Program-made: the position numbers and the translations under genes
NCBI RefSeq assembly: GCF_025698545.1
Contig: NC_068571.1
Coordinates: 45,479,733-45,543,732 of the forward strand
DNA length: 64,000 nt
Source: Gossypium raimondii
Taxonomy: Eukaryota; Streptophyta; Magnoliopsida; Malvales; Malvaceae
Direction: 5' to 3'
The notes under the pieces: generated by a model
Seen by the model: only the letters and a program-made list of their open reading frames with translations
Told to the model about the DNA's origin: nothing
Database searches by the model: none
Shown: in pieces, positions 35,906 through 48,950 of the stretch
How the letters are laid out: the number at the start of each line of letters is the position of its first letter
How positions within the stretch are numbered: position 1 is the stretch's first letter

Positions 35906-37450
35906 TCAATTGTACTTAAGAGTGGGTATAGCATGTAATGAGAAAACCACCGTGGCAAAACTAGTGTACAATCATGTTCAAGTAAGATGACAGTTTAATG
36001 TTAAATTTTGGATTTGCGTGTCCGATGATTTTGTTAAAAGGATTTTGAGACAGATGTTGGAACATTTTGTTGATGAAAACATTCCAATAAATCAAAGTAA
36101 TAAAAACTCCATGCTTAAAATGCTTGAGAAGAAGTTGAAAGGGAAAAAGTTATCTTGCTGTTGTTGATGATGTGTGTAGCGTTGAGAAATGGGAAGATCT
36201 AAAGCCTTGCCTGGCAGGTGTTAATAAAAGTAAGGGAAACCAAATCATTGTGACAACCCGTAGTGAAGTTGTGGCATTGAAAGTGCAGGTACTTCCTCAG
36301 CAAGGGCTTCAACTCCAAAGAATTGAACACGATGACTGTTGGTCGATAATCAAAGAAAAAGCTTTCAATGCTATGCCGGTTCCTCTGGGCATTAAGCTTC
36401 ATTCCAAGTTTAGGGGATTTCCCTCCTCGAAATTGTACAAGTTTTCGGCTGCAATGAGCTGGTAAGGTTTCTGATCATGGGAAGATGTACATCACTTCAA
36501 AGTTTTTGAATTGTGGGGTGCAAAAAGTTGAGCAACATAGGAGATTCATTGTCAACTTCTATTTGTCTGAAACATATAATCCTACAGGATTGTGATCATC
36601 TGAGTGAAATTCCTAGACTGGATGGATTCGCTTGTCTTAAAGAGTTGTTGGTTCACCGGTGTGCCAAGTTGAAATATGTTGCTATAACGGGTGACATTTC
36701 ATCCCTTGAGCTGCTCAGTTTTGATAGTTGCAGCGAACTGCTGTGGACTGGAAATGGATTGTCCACTTGTATGCAACTCCAAAGCTTAAGCATACGGTTT
36801 TGTCCTTATCTGAGTTTGGTTTCCGTTAACAATGAACTCTCATCTCTCAAGGAATTGAACTTGACAGCATCTGGTGAAGAAGGCTTAAGTAGTGTACTAT
36901 CAAGTTCACTGCAATCCAACACTTGTGTTAGGAGATTGACAGTATCGGTTCCGGTAATCTTATATCCTTTCCAGAACATTTGGGGTCCCTTGTTTATTTA
37001 AACATAAGCTGGTGTCGAAACTTTAGGAGTATTCTGGAAGACAGCCTCGCCAACCTGAGTTGCTTGACGACATTAAAGATGGGTGGTTTCTGGGAAGAAC
37101 TGGAGGAATTCCCTGTATTAAACACCTCTCACTCTGCATTCAAGATATACATCTGATAGGATGGAGAAAACTCAAGTCTTTGCCTCATCAACTTCAAAAC
37201 CTTACTGCCATCAGAGTGTTAAGCATTGAGCGGTTTGATTGACTAGAAGCCTTGCCTGAGTGGCTGCCCAATCTCTCATCCCTTGAAGAGTTGGCATCGA
37301 GTCATGTTATTATCTCATGCATCTGCCTTCTATGGAACTCATGCCAAGCTCACATTACAGATTTCAAGGTGTCCTCGATTAGACAAAAAATGCGGTCAGC
37401 AAAGCAACCTTCACATAACCTGGAAAAGTTCAATGTCCTTTTGTTATTAA
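35906..37450 (+). pseudogene. NBS-LRR (RGA-type) resistance gene, truncated and broken
   Basis: The trace starts inside the P-loop (ACNEKTTVAKLVYNHV, with the glycines of GxGGxGKT lost) and continues with FWICVSDDF, kinase-2 YLAVVDDVCS, and RNBS-B QIIVTTRSEVVAL. It then reads to a leucine-rich part beginning near 36490 (LWGCKKLSNIGDS, CLKHIILQDCDHLSEI, CLKELLVHRCAKL). The end is LPEWLPNLSSLEEL and, in another frame, CPRLDKKCG...ITWKSSMSFCY near 37445. The CC domain, GLPL to MHD and most early LRRs are absent, and stops and shifts are frequent. Intact relatives are intracellular immune receptors. It abuts MULE sequence at its 5' end. Confidence 0.85.
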
Positions 37451-38192
37451 AATTATTGTTGCACTGTCATTGTCTTCATTTCCTTTGCTGCTGAAAGAAT
37501 ACTCCATTTCTCTGAAGAAAAAGAATGGGAAACCGAGTTGATGTTGGTGGGATTCATATCTCTGCTACTGATGATGTCTAAACACAGGATTGCCAAAATC
37601 TGCCCATCAAAGGTTGCCTTGCCATGCAAGGAAAAGAAACAAATAACCACACAACATTGTGAGACCCTTTTCTCCTTTCTTCCCAATGGTAATGATGGCC
37701 GTCGCATGGAGTATGATCTAGGAGGGTGGGTTATTGGGTAGTGGAAAGAATTCAGAGGAAGAAAATGGGCAAAGTGGGTTTCTAAAGGTCGTCCAATGCT
37801 TGTAGCCAGGTTGGTCCCAGAGAGGAGACTCCGTTGGTATTTGATATGGCGGGCAAGGTTAATGGAAACGACTCTTCATCTGTTTCTGCAGTGCACTAAA
37901 AAAAAATTCAAATTTTATCTCAAATCTAATTTCAACTTTAAAAGTACAAAAATCAAATTTGGGGTGAAATCTTCAAGCAGCAGGTTTCCAATTGAGCTCA
38001 ACTTGGAACTGAATATAAAATTATTTTTTTTCCATAAGGATTTCAGTTCTCCATGGAAGGAGACTTAAGAAAGTATTAAAAGTTCTACAAAGACAATAGC
38101 TCACGTCATTTGATCAAATAAAAATTTGTTTCAAAAGTGATGACAATATAACTAAAAACCAAAACAATTTTACTACTAAAGACAGATTTAGT
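37451..38192. other. Intergenic, nothing supported
   Basis: This holds the 3' flank of the NBS-LRR remnant and the 3' UTR side of the glycine-rich RNA-binding gene on the other strand. Short open frames here look random. Confidence 0.4.
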
Positions 38193-40377
38193 TCATGCCC
38201 TTTTGGCAAAATCACTGCCATTCTCGTCATCCTCATCTCGGAAGTTTTCGTTCATTGGCTCATTTGAGTCGAATGCTTCTTCCTCCTTGAAGCCATCTTC
38301 GGTACTACTGAATTGATCACCACTGTCAATTCCCATATTAGGACTTCCAAATCCAGCTGAACCACCAGTACCAACACCATCAATGCCGCCGCCGCCACCA
38401 GCAACGCTGAAACTCCCACTTTCGTAATTGGTTGCATCAGATTGACCAAAACCACCATGGCTTCCCTGGCCTCCGTAGTTAACACTGCCACCGTATCCAA
38501 CATTACCTCCATAATTTCCAGAAGTGGGGGCAGCATTTCTGCCATAGCCACCACCACCATAGCCACCGCCTCCATAGCCACCGCCTCCATAGCCACCACC
38601 GCCGTAGCCACCACCGCCATAGCCACCACCTCCATAGCCGCCACCCCCAAAGTTACGAGGAGCTCTCTCAGTTGCATAGTTTACTCTTACTTGACGGCCA
38701 TGAAGAGTCTTGACATGAAAATTATTTCATAAGTTGAGACCATTAAAAGTTTTCTAATATAAAATTATTCGTAAGTTACGAATATGAGAATTATCCTGAT
38801 AGATGGCAAGGGAACACAGGTTATATCATGAACACTAAGGTCACCAGAGAGAAGAAACTATGTTATGAGATAAAACTCTGCAACAAGACGCACATTGACC
38901 AAGTCATATTATGTTATTCGGCACGGGTGCGAGTGTTGGATATCAGTATGCATTTAACACAAGTATGTTCAACAATACCATGAAAATTATCCTGATAGAC
39001 GTGTAAAGGCAACACAAGTTATATCATGAACTCTAAGGCCATGATAGAGAAGAAACTATTTTATGAGATATTGAGTGAATCTGACAGTATATATTAACAT
39101 ATAAATATTGAGAAGCAATAAGTTCAAATCTACAACTCTGCAACAAGAGACTCATTGACCGAGTCATACTATTGTACTCGGCTTGGGTACGAGTGTTGGA
39201 TATTGATACAAGTTCAACATGAGCATGTTCAATATTACCATGTATTTGGAGGGTACTTTGAGGGTCATATCCCCCTACCCATGTCCAAACGTGAGTCAAA
39301 CTCAAACATGGATATTAGACACGTGTACTTCAAGAAAATCAAAAAGTTGAAGCAACATAAAATCATATATTTCTGCTTCAGATTTTCTGGATGGGGCCTA
39401 GGAGAAATTTACCAACACAATGCAAAGGCCTTCACCATAGTTTGAGCACCATGAGAAGAACAAAAGGCCCCATAGGATTACATAATGGGGAGTACTTGCA
39501 TATCATATTCTAATTTTGATCTCTTTGTACAAGGTTATATGCATCTATGCTTACTGTAAAACATATCAGAATTCTATAAGGTGCAAAGCAGCAACCAGTG
39601 GATACTTGGAGACTACCAAGATCAAAGGAAAATGTGATTCCTCAGTAACTAAATACTTAGAAGCGTTATATTACCTGTCCATCCAAGGCCTGAAGTGCAC
39701 TTGAAGCATCCTCGGAACTTGTGTAAGTGACAAAGCCAAATCCTCTAGACCTGCCCGTCTCTCGATCCACGATTATTCTTGCTACAAAAAGATCAAAATT
39801 AATCAACTCTTTTACAAAGTCAAAACCAGTGAACCACAATCAAACTCAAACTGCAAATTCAAAGTTCATTTCCAGACAAACACAACTCAGTTAAAAACAA
39901 TCATTCATTTCCAGAACATTTCATAAAGGGCATCTAATGTTAACAGTACATGTCTTTAAACTCAGAAACTTAAATCGACACGAGTGTAAGATTTAAGCAT
40001 CTCAAGAGACTTTTTGACCCCCCTTCATGAAAAACGCAAATTGAATTAAGCGAATGTATTCATTGCAGCATACCTTCAATAACTTCACCATATTTGCTGA
40101 AAGCTTCTCTCAGACCTTGGTCATCCGTTTGGTATGAAATACCTGCAATTAAAGAAAGTTAACAAGAACCCCTAAGAAAAACACATAATAAAAAATTGCT
40201 TGCTTCAATATGTAAACAAAATTCGGATGCACCTCCTACAAAAAGTTTCGAGCTCGGCGCGTTCGACATGCACCGGAACACTTGAAAGAGGCTTGGACTT
40301 GATGCAGACAACTGAGCATTGATCTGTGTGGTCGAGGTCTGCCTAAGCATATTCCCAATTTTACTTAGAAAAGCCAT
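38193..40377 (-). CDS. Glycine-rich RNA-binding protein, mitochondrial type (GR-RBP3-like)
   Basis: Four coding exons on the minus strand join in frame: 40377-40233, 40142-40074, 39781-39675 and 38708-38193, giving 278 residues. The first ~40 residues ([15 protein letters not shown]..., ending near FRCMS) are basic and amphipathic like a mitochondrial presequence. One RRM follows: RNP2 KLFVGG at 44-49 and RNP1 RGFGFVTY at 84-91. A glycine-rich tail begins near residue 127 with seven GGGGY units, then an acidic end finishing AKRA, which is shared with Arabidopsis GR-RBP3/5. Such proteins bind RNA and some act in mitochondrial RNA editing or stress. A leader intron probably spans 41226-40387, ending TTCCTAG just before the ATG. 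Intron 3 carries a tandem duplication. Confidence 0.95.
38541..38650. repeat. In-frame 15-bp repeat encoding GGGGY x7
   Basis: Seven 15-bp units of the type CCACCGCCTCCATAG encode GGGGY on the minus strand. One Tyr codon differs (GTA on the plus strand) and third positions vary, so the array is not freshly expanded. Its length is expected to vary between alleles because of replication slippage. Confidence 0.9.
38785..39243. repeat. Diverged tandem duplication in intron 3 of the glycine-rich RNA-binding gene
   Basis: Unit 1 (38785-38980) and unit 2 (38981-39243) share, in order, AATTATCCTGATAG, TTATATCATGAAC, GAGAAGAAACTAT, TTATGAGATA, ACTCTGCAACAAGA, CATTGACC, GTGTTGGATAT and CATGTTCAA or GTATGTTCAA, then ACCATG. 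Unit 2 has about 60 extra bases near 39070-39133. Confidence 0.85.
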
Positions 40378-41299
40378 TGTTTCAACCTAGGAAAACCAAA
40401 AAATTAAATTAAATTTCACTTTCAGAAAATGAAACTGATAAAGTAAAATGAGGGGGAAAAAATACCCAAGAAACAACTTAACAAACTATAATAAAACCGG
40501 ATACTTTCAACAAGATTGCTTCTAAACAGTGAACACATGCAAAAGGAAGAGCCATCAACTAATTTTAAGGTGCCAAGCAAATAAGATAAAAAATAATCTA
40601 AAACCCTATGTTATACACACTATTTTTCCTAAAACGCTTTTATCTGACACATATCTGAACATAAGTACAAAGGTATAATCCTCCAAATACATCATAAAAC
40701 ATAGAAAAAAGTTAAGCATAGCAGTGTCGGGTCGGACAAATATAATAGGGTAAATTCTAAAAACATTCCAACAGAGGAACCTACTTTTACAAGATTTAAA
40801 CTTTTTATTAGTATTGATTTCTATCTTTATAACTCTTACAACCCAAAAAACAAACTACTTTGATTTTCTGGGGGGAAAATGCTCTTTCTTTTTCAAGCTC
40901 AAATGTCAAAAAAAAAAAAAAAAACAGTAGAACATACAGTTTCAATCAGCTCCCTAAAAACCTAATCGTTCATGATCTTAAGAACCAAACAAGAACAACC
41001 CAGGCAGATAATTACATAAGAAAACGAAACATTAAACCACAAATCTGATACTATAAGAAATTTAAAAAAAAAAAAGGAACATCTTTTCAACGACACAGTA
41101 ATCAAGATTCAACAGAAACCCTATTCAAATAAACAAAAGAACAATCGAACCAATAGATCAAAATCAAACATGAACAATAGTGAAAGCCATAAAAAAAGAG
41201 GGTTTCATGTCTTTTTGGAAGCTTACCCGACTGTTGTATGGGATGCAAGTGAGAGAGAGTGAGAGACGCTTGTACTTGTTTCTCAAGAGTAAAACCCTC

Positions 41300-43390
41300 C
41301 GGGTTTATGTAGACGGTGCGGCGTTCAGATATTTTTTCTTTTGGCAGAAAAATATTTTTATTACACTTGTCAGTTTTTCATTGGTCTGTGCTGTTTCATG
41401 TCGGTAACATGACCTTTTCTTAATCATAGAAAATCATAAAAATTATTATAAAAAATCATTAAAAATAATTTAATTTTACATCTTAACATAAATTTTAATG
41501 CTTTAATCATATTGATTATACACAAAATTTGGAATAAATTATATTAAAAATAAGCATTATAATGAATCAAATTATATAACTTTTTCCTCGAACATCAAAC
41601 TATGTATATCAATCGGTAAATTATCACATCAATAATCGGTGCAAATACGAATTTTTACATCAACATATGTTAATTAGTTTAAGCAATTTCGTTAGAAATG
41701 CACGTTTAGTTCACTAGAATTGAATAATGCTATAATGGAATAGAATTGTAATTAGTAATTCAATTGTTTAGTTGGATGAAATAGAATAAAAGCGTAATAG
41801 TATTCTTGTGTTTGGTGAATGGAATAGATATTGTAATAGCATAAGGGAAAAACAGTAATAGTATTCATATTCTAATATAATTATTATTAAATATAATTTA
41901 ATAAAAAAAATATATAATTTAATAAAATTTTAATATAATTATTTTTATATTTAATTATATTATTTTAATTTATATTTTGAAATAAAATATTAAATTATAT
42001 TAAAATATTTCAAATATTTTATTTTTATATTTTCTCGAGTCGAAGTTTTAAAGGACTAATTTGAAAATTAATATTGTTTTATTATTCAATGTTGCATGAA
42101 ATAATCATTATTTGGTGATATCAAAGAATAACTATCACATGAAGATAAGTAATAAGGAAGTAATGGTGACCATTGAATGAGTATTACGTTCAACCAAATA
42201 AATGAATAATTTACTATTCAATGAATAAGAGTGGAGTGCTATTGCATTACCTCCAACCAAAGATGGTGTAATAGTCAACATTAATTAAAATGGTGATTGA
42301 TCAAATTTTAAGTTTATGGATTCAATTACATGCAAAAATTTGAGAAACTCAATTGTATTTTTCTTTTTAAATTCTTCGAGGGTCTTTTATACTATGCATA
42401 ATGACTTATTTGGCCCTCCAATTTTACAAAAAAAAATAATTATTTCAACCCTTTATTTAATTTCTCGTTTCTTTTAGTTATTAAATTTACGTTGTTTGTC
42501 AAATCACCCAGAATGAATGACAAAGTTAACAATTTGCTACACTTTACTAATGCGACACACTTGGATTGCCATATGGATATTACATTAACAATTATTTATT
42601 TTTTAATATTTAAAAAAATCATTAACATTATTTAAAGAAACTATAAAATATTTTTTAATTTATAAAAATTAATTAATTGTTGACGTGACGATATCGTAAA
42701 TGTCAACAAAGTTAATAAATATTAATTTTTTCATCCATTTTGAGGTGATTTGATAAATAATAAAATTTAAGAGTTAAAAGGATGAGAAACCAAATAAATT
42801 TTTCTATAAAGTTAGCAAAATAATGAAAATTATAAAACTACAAAAAAATTGAATGAAATTCTTTTATTTAAAAATTATATGTTGAAGCTAAAGCCCTCCT
42901 TTCTATTCCAACTTCTTCCCATTAACCATAGAAAGAGATCTATTTTGTAAAATAATTGACAACCCTCTATTTTACTAAATATTTTCTCTATCTCATTCAT
43001 AAAAATAAAAAATAAAAATGCTTATTTGCCAATTGGTTAGAAAAATATAATTAGTCTAGACTGTGATTTCATTCTCACTAGACCTGCATAAAAGAATAGT
43101 TTGTCCATAGCTCAACTAGGACTCATGTGAGTTATGAATACAAATACGTGTTTAATATTTATTTTTATTATTATTTTTATTTATGAACCTAGAGAGTAAT
43201 ATCTATGTTCAGTAGTGTCATCACATACATTTTCCAGAAAAAAAAAATTGAAAATTCGAAAGGAGGACTTCTTAAAACTTACACACTTCAGTGCATAAAC
43301 TCAACCTGAATTAAGATGTGCTTATTATGCCTTGGAGTGAATAAATCTCAATGGATATGTTCTTAGGATGATATAAATATATGATACAAT
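41300..43390. other. Intergenic between two minus-strand genes
   Basis: The left end is the promoter of the glycine-rich RNA-binding gene. The rest is AT-rich. Besides the element at 41690-42262, a second possible foldback lies near 42380-42860 (GGCCCTCCAATTTTAC against TAAAGTTAGCAAAATAATG is only weakly paired). No gene was found. Confidence 0.4.
41690..42262. mobile_element. Possible MITE
   Basis: The left side has repeated GGAATAGAAT/GTAATAG and TTTAGTTGGATGAAATAG; the right side has the inverse, ATTACGTTCAACCAAATAAA and GCATTACCTCCAACCAAAG. This matches a common plant pattern of TTGGTTGAA...ATTAC ends. Ends and target duplication are not defined. Confidence 0.4.
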
Positions 43391-46300
43391 CTATCCTTTC
43401 CTATAAGAAGAGATCAACAAGGCAATTTTATCCACCAATTTAGATGCATTGTCACTATCCTTTTGTGAGAGAGGCGATGTCCATTCCTGGAAATTATGGA
43501 GGCTCCCTGTGAAATCCGTAAATAGACCATCAACTCCGATCTTGTTTAACCAATAATCATATTCCACGTACGGGTCTTGATGGAAATCCAAGTGTAAAAA
43601 CATGTTTTCATTGCGGTATGTGTACGGATGAACCTGTATTATTAGCCTGTATTAGATATCACCGACCAATGCCGACAATCAAAAGCTATATAGATGGGAA
43701 AGTACCTGTAGATCCTGGGCATGTGCTCGAGCAACAAGATCTGTTGGTGGTTGTAAGTAATTGTTTTTTACAGGAACAACCGTATCTTTCCAAGGTCCAA
43801 TGCCGACGACATATTCCTTAATGTAGTCAAGATAAGGATCTGATGTAATTTCCCAATATGACTGCAATGTGAATTGCATTTTCTTCCATTAGAATTCCAA
43901 AATCCGAAAAGAATTAATAGTGAAAGCAAGTTGCTATGGTTCATGTTCAATCGGATGGAAAATTTCTTTCGATCAACTACATATGGTAAACGAATCAATA
44001 ATATATTGGGCAAACAATCTGATCAATGCTGGAAAACATCTTTCCATTTAAACCTTTTATGAAATCTACATTCGAGGGATACAAAGAGTGAATTCAGGAC
44101 AAACCTGATTAGTGTCCTGAGTTGGCATTGTGACATCATCGATCAAGAAGATCTTTGGCGAGTTGGTAAGATTTGATATGTACACAAGTGAAGTTGGTGC
44201 AAAGGACTGTATAAATATCGGCTTTTCTAACCAATCTTTCGACATGTATGAACCTTTATATCCATACTTCCTAAGTGTCTCCACAAACTTGTCCTCAAAT
44301 CTCTTTCCATTCGGCCATTTTACCTGTTGAATGCATGGATTCAAAATCATGGGAATCAAAGTTTATAGGAAGTATCAGTCAATCGACACAGTTCACCAGA
44401 TTTCAAACCAACCCTAGTTTCATGTGGTTTGCTAATGGAAAATGATAGATAAGTTCTTAGCTTTTCACTGACATTGTTAAAGCCATGGTTCAAGGGTCGT
44501 AAGAGGTATCATATGAATCCTAGGAAACACATGCTTTTTAAGAAAAAATACGAAGGAGCAATCAGTTCAGTTTGAAAACAAATGATCATTGGTCAATTAT
44601 CTTCTTCTCTGGAGGCAAAGCACAAAAAAAAACAGCACTTACATGCTGGTTGATTAACACAGGATTTTTAATCTCGGGATAAATTCCAACAACTCTTGGT
44701 GCATCCAGTGCAATTGAAATGAACTCCTCAAAAGTAATAATGGAAAACTTTCCTGTTGAATACAAAACAACCACTATAATCAGCCTCGAAAATTAATTAC
44801 CTTCTTTCATAGTAGATCAATAAAATCAAGTGCCATAAAGTTGGTAATGAACAATGTAGATCAACGAAATCAGAAAATTTCTTAACAGCATAACTTGATA
44901 ATATGGAGTTGAGATATGAAATAGTGTAAATCATGTAACCATGCAATAACAGCCAGCAAGATGCAATGAGTAGCTAATTCCATTTCACATTAAAAATGGT
45001 TCCCCGACCTTTTTATATGTTAGAACACAGAGTTTAAAAAACTAAACAGATAAAATAAATAAGGAACTAACCATTATACTGCTGATCCCGGAAATTGTAC
45101 CGTTGCTTCACCCGTAACTTCTTTAATTCTTTTAGCGTGAAGTCAACTGCATGTATGAAGAAAATTTTGTCGGTCTTAGCTAGATAAGAAACATACTATT
45201 TGTAAGTTAAGAGTACAAATCCAGAATTTGCGGTGAACGTAAGGTGTTAAACTAAATACAGTGCCCATCTACAGGATTTTTTTTATCTTTATGGCACAAT
45301 TGCAAGAAGAAAAAGGACTAAAAATTGTATGCTTCCATACCAGTAAAAAAGCCTGTGACGTTGAACCCTTGAACATTGTATGTCCTTTTACGATTTGCAA
45401 ACTCTTTGTGATTAGCAACATCAGTTGTCAGGTCGAGGATAACATCATGAAAACATATAAGGACACCATCTTTAGATGATAGGATATCTGTTTCTATAAA
45501 GTCTGCACCCTCTTCAATTGCTCTCTGCAAGAAGCAGTATATACTCAATGTACATATAACATCAGTGATTTTAAATTGTAAAAAACGATAAACATCGAAT
45601 CTAAGCTATACACTCTCGTGTTTGAAGAGATAAAAGATTAAAAAGAAAGAAAAGAAAAGCCAAAATAAGGGTCGAACTATAGAAACTATAGAAAGGGGAA
45701 AGCATATAGAGTAGGCAGAAGGTGTATAATCAAACATACCATGTATGCAGCAGCCGTTTCTTCAGGGATCTCTCCATTTGAACCTCTATGTGCGATATTA
45801 TACGGACGTGAAGTTTGCATAGGCTGTCTATTTTGATTGGATATTTTACTAGGAAGTGGATAGAAAGGCCTCGCAGCACACCCAAGAATGAATGACAGAA
45901 ACAAGAGAGGGGCAAAGCCTGCAGTGTTTCCTAGCGTCAAATGAGTCATTCATATTGTTTACTTAAGAACGGAATACCAAATGCCATTCTTAACATAATA
46001 GTCATACAATTGCACACACATGAAAGAAACTATGCACCAAAAAAGTCTTTCTAAGATAAAACTAGATATAACGCTCATCGAACCTGTCCCCAATATTTAA
46101 CACAAGTGATTCACTTATAGTTCATTAGATTTTGGAGAAAGAGTGCCATAATCTGAACAAGCAAAATCCGCAAGCTAGTTTTGAATCTATCATATAACTA
46201 TAATAGTGGATCATCATTATCTTTTAGTTGATGGCTACATACACACACATATATATGAGTAATCACTTCTCCATAGGGATTTGGGGCAACCATTAGCAAT

Positions 46301-46808
46301 ATCATAAAACTAGTAGAAGCAGAGGAGAATGCACATGCAGGCATCAATATATTATGCTTTATTTACAACCAGAAGGCTTTTAGCAATAAAATTAAAATGT
46401 ACTTATAAAGGGTTTTTTTTCACCATATTTATGCATAATAATAGGTTATAACTTATAACACTATAACAAGGGGAAAAATGAAAAGTCAATGAATCAAAAA
46501 AACCAGTCTAACAGTATATTAATGAAAAAAAATACAACACAAAACTATTGATTCAAATGAATAAATGCAAAGGATAGTGATTAATCTGTGAACATATTAA
46601 ACAATGAGCTGAAAATCCCAGAAAAAAAAAGGGGGGGGGGGCTAAAAACAAATAATCTTAGCAGCACAAGAGAACATATGAACAAAACCCAGAAATACAC
46701 AATCAGACTAATAAAAAAAAGCATAATCCAGAGAAGGTCAACGACAATAATACAAACATAGCAAAAAATCGAACAATGAAAAGCTTAAAACTTACATGTT
46801 AAGCTCAT
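43391..46808 (-). CDS. Glycerophosphodiester phosphodiesterase (GDPD5/6-like), secreted
   Basis: The enzyme splits glycerophosphodiesters into glycerol-3-phosphate and an alcohol, and plant copies help remobilise phosphate. Eight minus-strand exons join in frame: 46808-46796, 45918-45740, 45524-45341, 45146-45072, 44752-44643, 44323-44105, 43861-43706 and 43633-43391, giving 392 residues. The N-terminus MSLTCFAPLLFLSFILGCAA is a signal peptide made by joining a 13-nt coding exon to exon 2. The family motif HR(x)nExD(x)nH is complete: His48-Arg49, Glu75/Asp77 and His90, with PEET at 56-59. DFHQDPYVEYDYWLNKIGVD and GLFTDF mark the C-terminal barrel strands. The alternative ATG at 45949 lies in intron 1 and was rejected. 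Similarity to Arabidopsis GDPD5/GDPD6 is from recognition. Confidence 0.94.
46631..46641. repeat. G11 homopolymer after an A-run in GDPD intron 1
   Basis: A run of nine A is followed by eleven G. On the transcribed (minus) strand it is C11-T9, inside the first intron. Long G homopolymers are rare in AT-rich plant introns and may be a sequencing or assembly trouble spot. Confidence 0.7.
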
Positions 46809-47827
46809 TGCTTTTGCCCTCAAACAATAAGTCCACTTCTCTAGATCCCCTTGTTTCAACTTTTTTTCAACTTTATGCGTCCCAAAATTATGGGTTATCT
46901 ATCAGTTGAAACAAATCTTCAAAAAAAATTATGAGATGGAAGTGGGGAGTGTTTCTGGGTACATTATACTGTGTTGTTTGATAGCATCATATGCTGCGGA
47001 TCTACCGATAACCTCTCAGAATATTCCTTCTAAAACTCTTTGATTATTGGATTATTAGAGAATCCCATTTGTGACAAAAAATTGTTTTTTTAAAATATAT
47101 ATTTCTGGATAATTTGGTTGGCACAAAACATTGGAAAACTAAAATAAAGCTCAACAACCGGTTTTTCTTTGACTGAAAAACGATGATTAGTCAGAAATAA
47201 CAATATTTTTGGTTTATTTGCGATTTGATACTTAAATTATATTACTTTTTCAAATTGGTACTTAAGCCTCTCTTTTTTGTCATTTGGTACTTAAAGCGCT
47301 GTTTTTCGATACCTTCGTAGTGTCAACTATTAGGTCTATTAAAATAGATAACCAATTAAAAGCTAACACGTGTTAGAAAAATAAGCATTATTTTCTCTTT
47401 CTAAGCAAAAATTATTTATTTAATTTTATAAATGGTTTCGATTTTTCTTAAAAAATCGATAATTTAACAATAGAAGGTTTTTCTTCTAAGAAATGTTGTC
47501 TTTTGTCTTATGTTCAAGTTTTGCTTATCTAATCAATTTACATTTTCCAAAGGGCATTGGATTTATTATTAATTTTGTTGAAGGAAAGTAGAAGCTAATA
47601 AATCCTATTCTTTGGATGAAAGTCTTTGTCAGATTTCAATTTCAATATTTTTCTTCATCTTTATTAATTAAATTAACTTTAGTCGCATACCTAGAAATTT
47701 AGGGGTTTTTTTGAAGTAATAGAATGTAACGTGTCAAATTCAAAAAAAAAAAGGTTAAATAACATTTTAGGGCTGACAACTATTCTAATATTGGGGTATA
47801 ATTATTATTATTTTTTGTTTAAAGGTC

Positions 47828-48596
47828 AGTTCTTCATTGCTTTTGAAGAGTACTTTTGAGAAGTGCTTTTGAAAAATTTGAGTGTTTGGTATTGCTGTCA
47901 AAAAGTACTTTTGAGAAATAAAATGTCTATTTTAGACATGATATTATAAAGTAACAAATATGTATTTAAATAATGTTTAAATTAGTTAATATTATGATAT
48001 TTTAGCAGAAATATAAAAATAATTTATTATAACTTATTGTTAATATTTTAATATATAATATTAATTTTAAATATTTCTAAGTAATTAATATTAATTATTT
48101 ATTAAATTTAATTAGAATATATAAATTATATTTAAATATAATAATTAAATATTTGTAATTAGATATTGACACAATTGTATTATTTTAAAATTATTTTTAT
48201 TTTTAATTAATGCTTTTAACACATTTGTATTATTTTATTTATAAAATGTATTTGAATATATAACTCATATTAGATATTAACATAACATAGAAAACATAAA
48301 CCTAACAAATTAAAATATTACATATATTTGGATTAAAGTTTTAAAATGGATAATATTTATATTCCAAATATAAATACTAAAAATGTTGGGAGAAGACAAA
48401 TGTTAAAATTGTAAATAGAAGTCAAAAACACTTTTGGTTGAAGAAAAAGTTAAAATTTTCAACTTCTCCATATGCCAAAAAGTGTTTTGTTTTTAAATGA
48501 ATTTTTTTCTGAAATGATTTCTATTCTTTAATGCTTTTAAGGAAAAGCACTTTTTATTCCAAAAGTTCATCTGAGAAGCATTAAAGAATGGGGCCT
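47828..48596. mobile_element. Foldback (MITE-like) element
   Basis: The left arm TTCTTCATTGCTTTTGAAGA, then GTACTTTTGAGAAGTGCTTTT pairs, with mismatches, with the inverse of the right arm (ATTCTTTAATGCTTCTCAGA, then ACTTTTGGAATAAAAAGTGC). The core is AT-rich and non-coding. The target duplication was not found. Confidence 0.6.
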
Positions 48597-48609
48597 AAGT
48601 TTGGTTATG

Positions 48610-48950
48610 AACTTGACAATTGTTTCTATATTAGGGCTTGAGCTTTTTTTTTTTGTTGTCAAAGTTAGGCACTAAACTTGACAAATGTTCTCACATTGGG
48701 ACATGAAATCTTTTTTTATCTAAATTAGCCCTTGAAAACCCTCAAATTCAAACCCCAATGTGAGAACAATTGTAAGTTCAAGCTTAATGTGGGAATAATT
48801 ACCAAGTTTAGGGTCTAACTTGGATAAAAAAAAGTTTAGGTCTCAATGTGAAAAAAGTTGCCAAGTTCAAACCTGACACGGGAACAATTATCAAATTCAA
48901 GACTTAATTTGGATCAAAAGAAAGTTCAGACCCTAATATAAAAAAAAATT
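48610..48950. repeat. Imperfect direct and inverted repeat stretch
   Basis: Phrases such as ACTTGACAATTGTTTCTAT, AACTTGACAAATGTTCTC, AATGTGAGAACAATTGTAAG, AATGTGGGAATAATTACCAA, AATGTGAAAAAAGTTGCCAA and GGGAACAATTATCAA recur about every 50-60 bp, first in one orientation and then in the other. It looks like a foldback of short units. Possibly an old MITE family. Confidence 0.55.

Noticed and set aside
37538-37741. Short frame after the NBS-LRR remnant
   Set aside because: No motif, stops in all frames nearby and no splice context; likely old 3' flank.
43768-44062. Open frames between GDPD exons 6 and 7
   Set aside because: They run through an intron and do not resemble the enzyme.
45686-45949. 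ATG at 45949 as the GDPD start
   Set aside because: It lies before an in-frame splice acceptor, gives a worse signal peptide, and the upstream 13-nt exon has a strong donor and correct phase.
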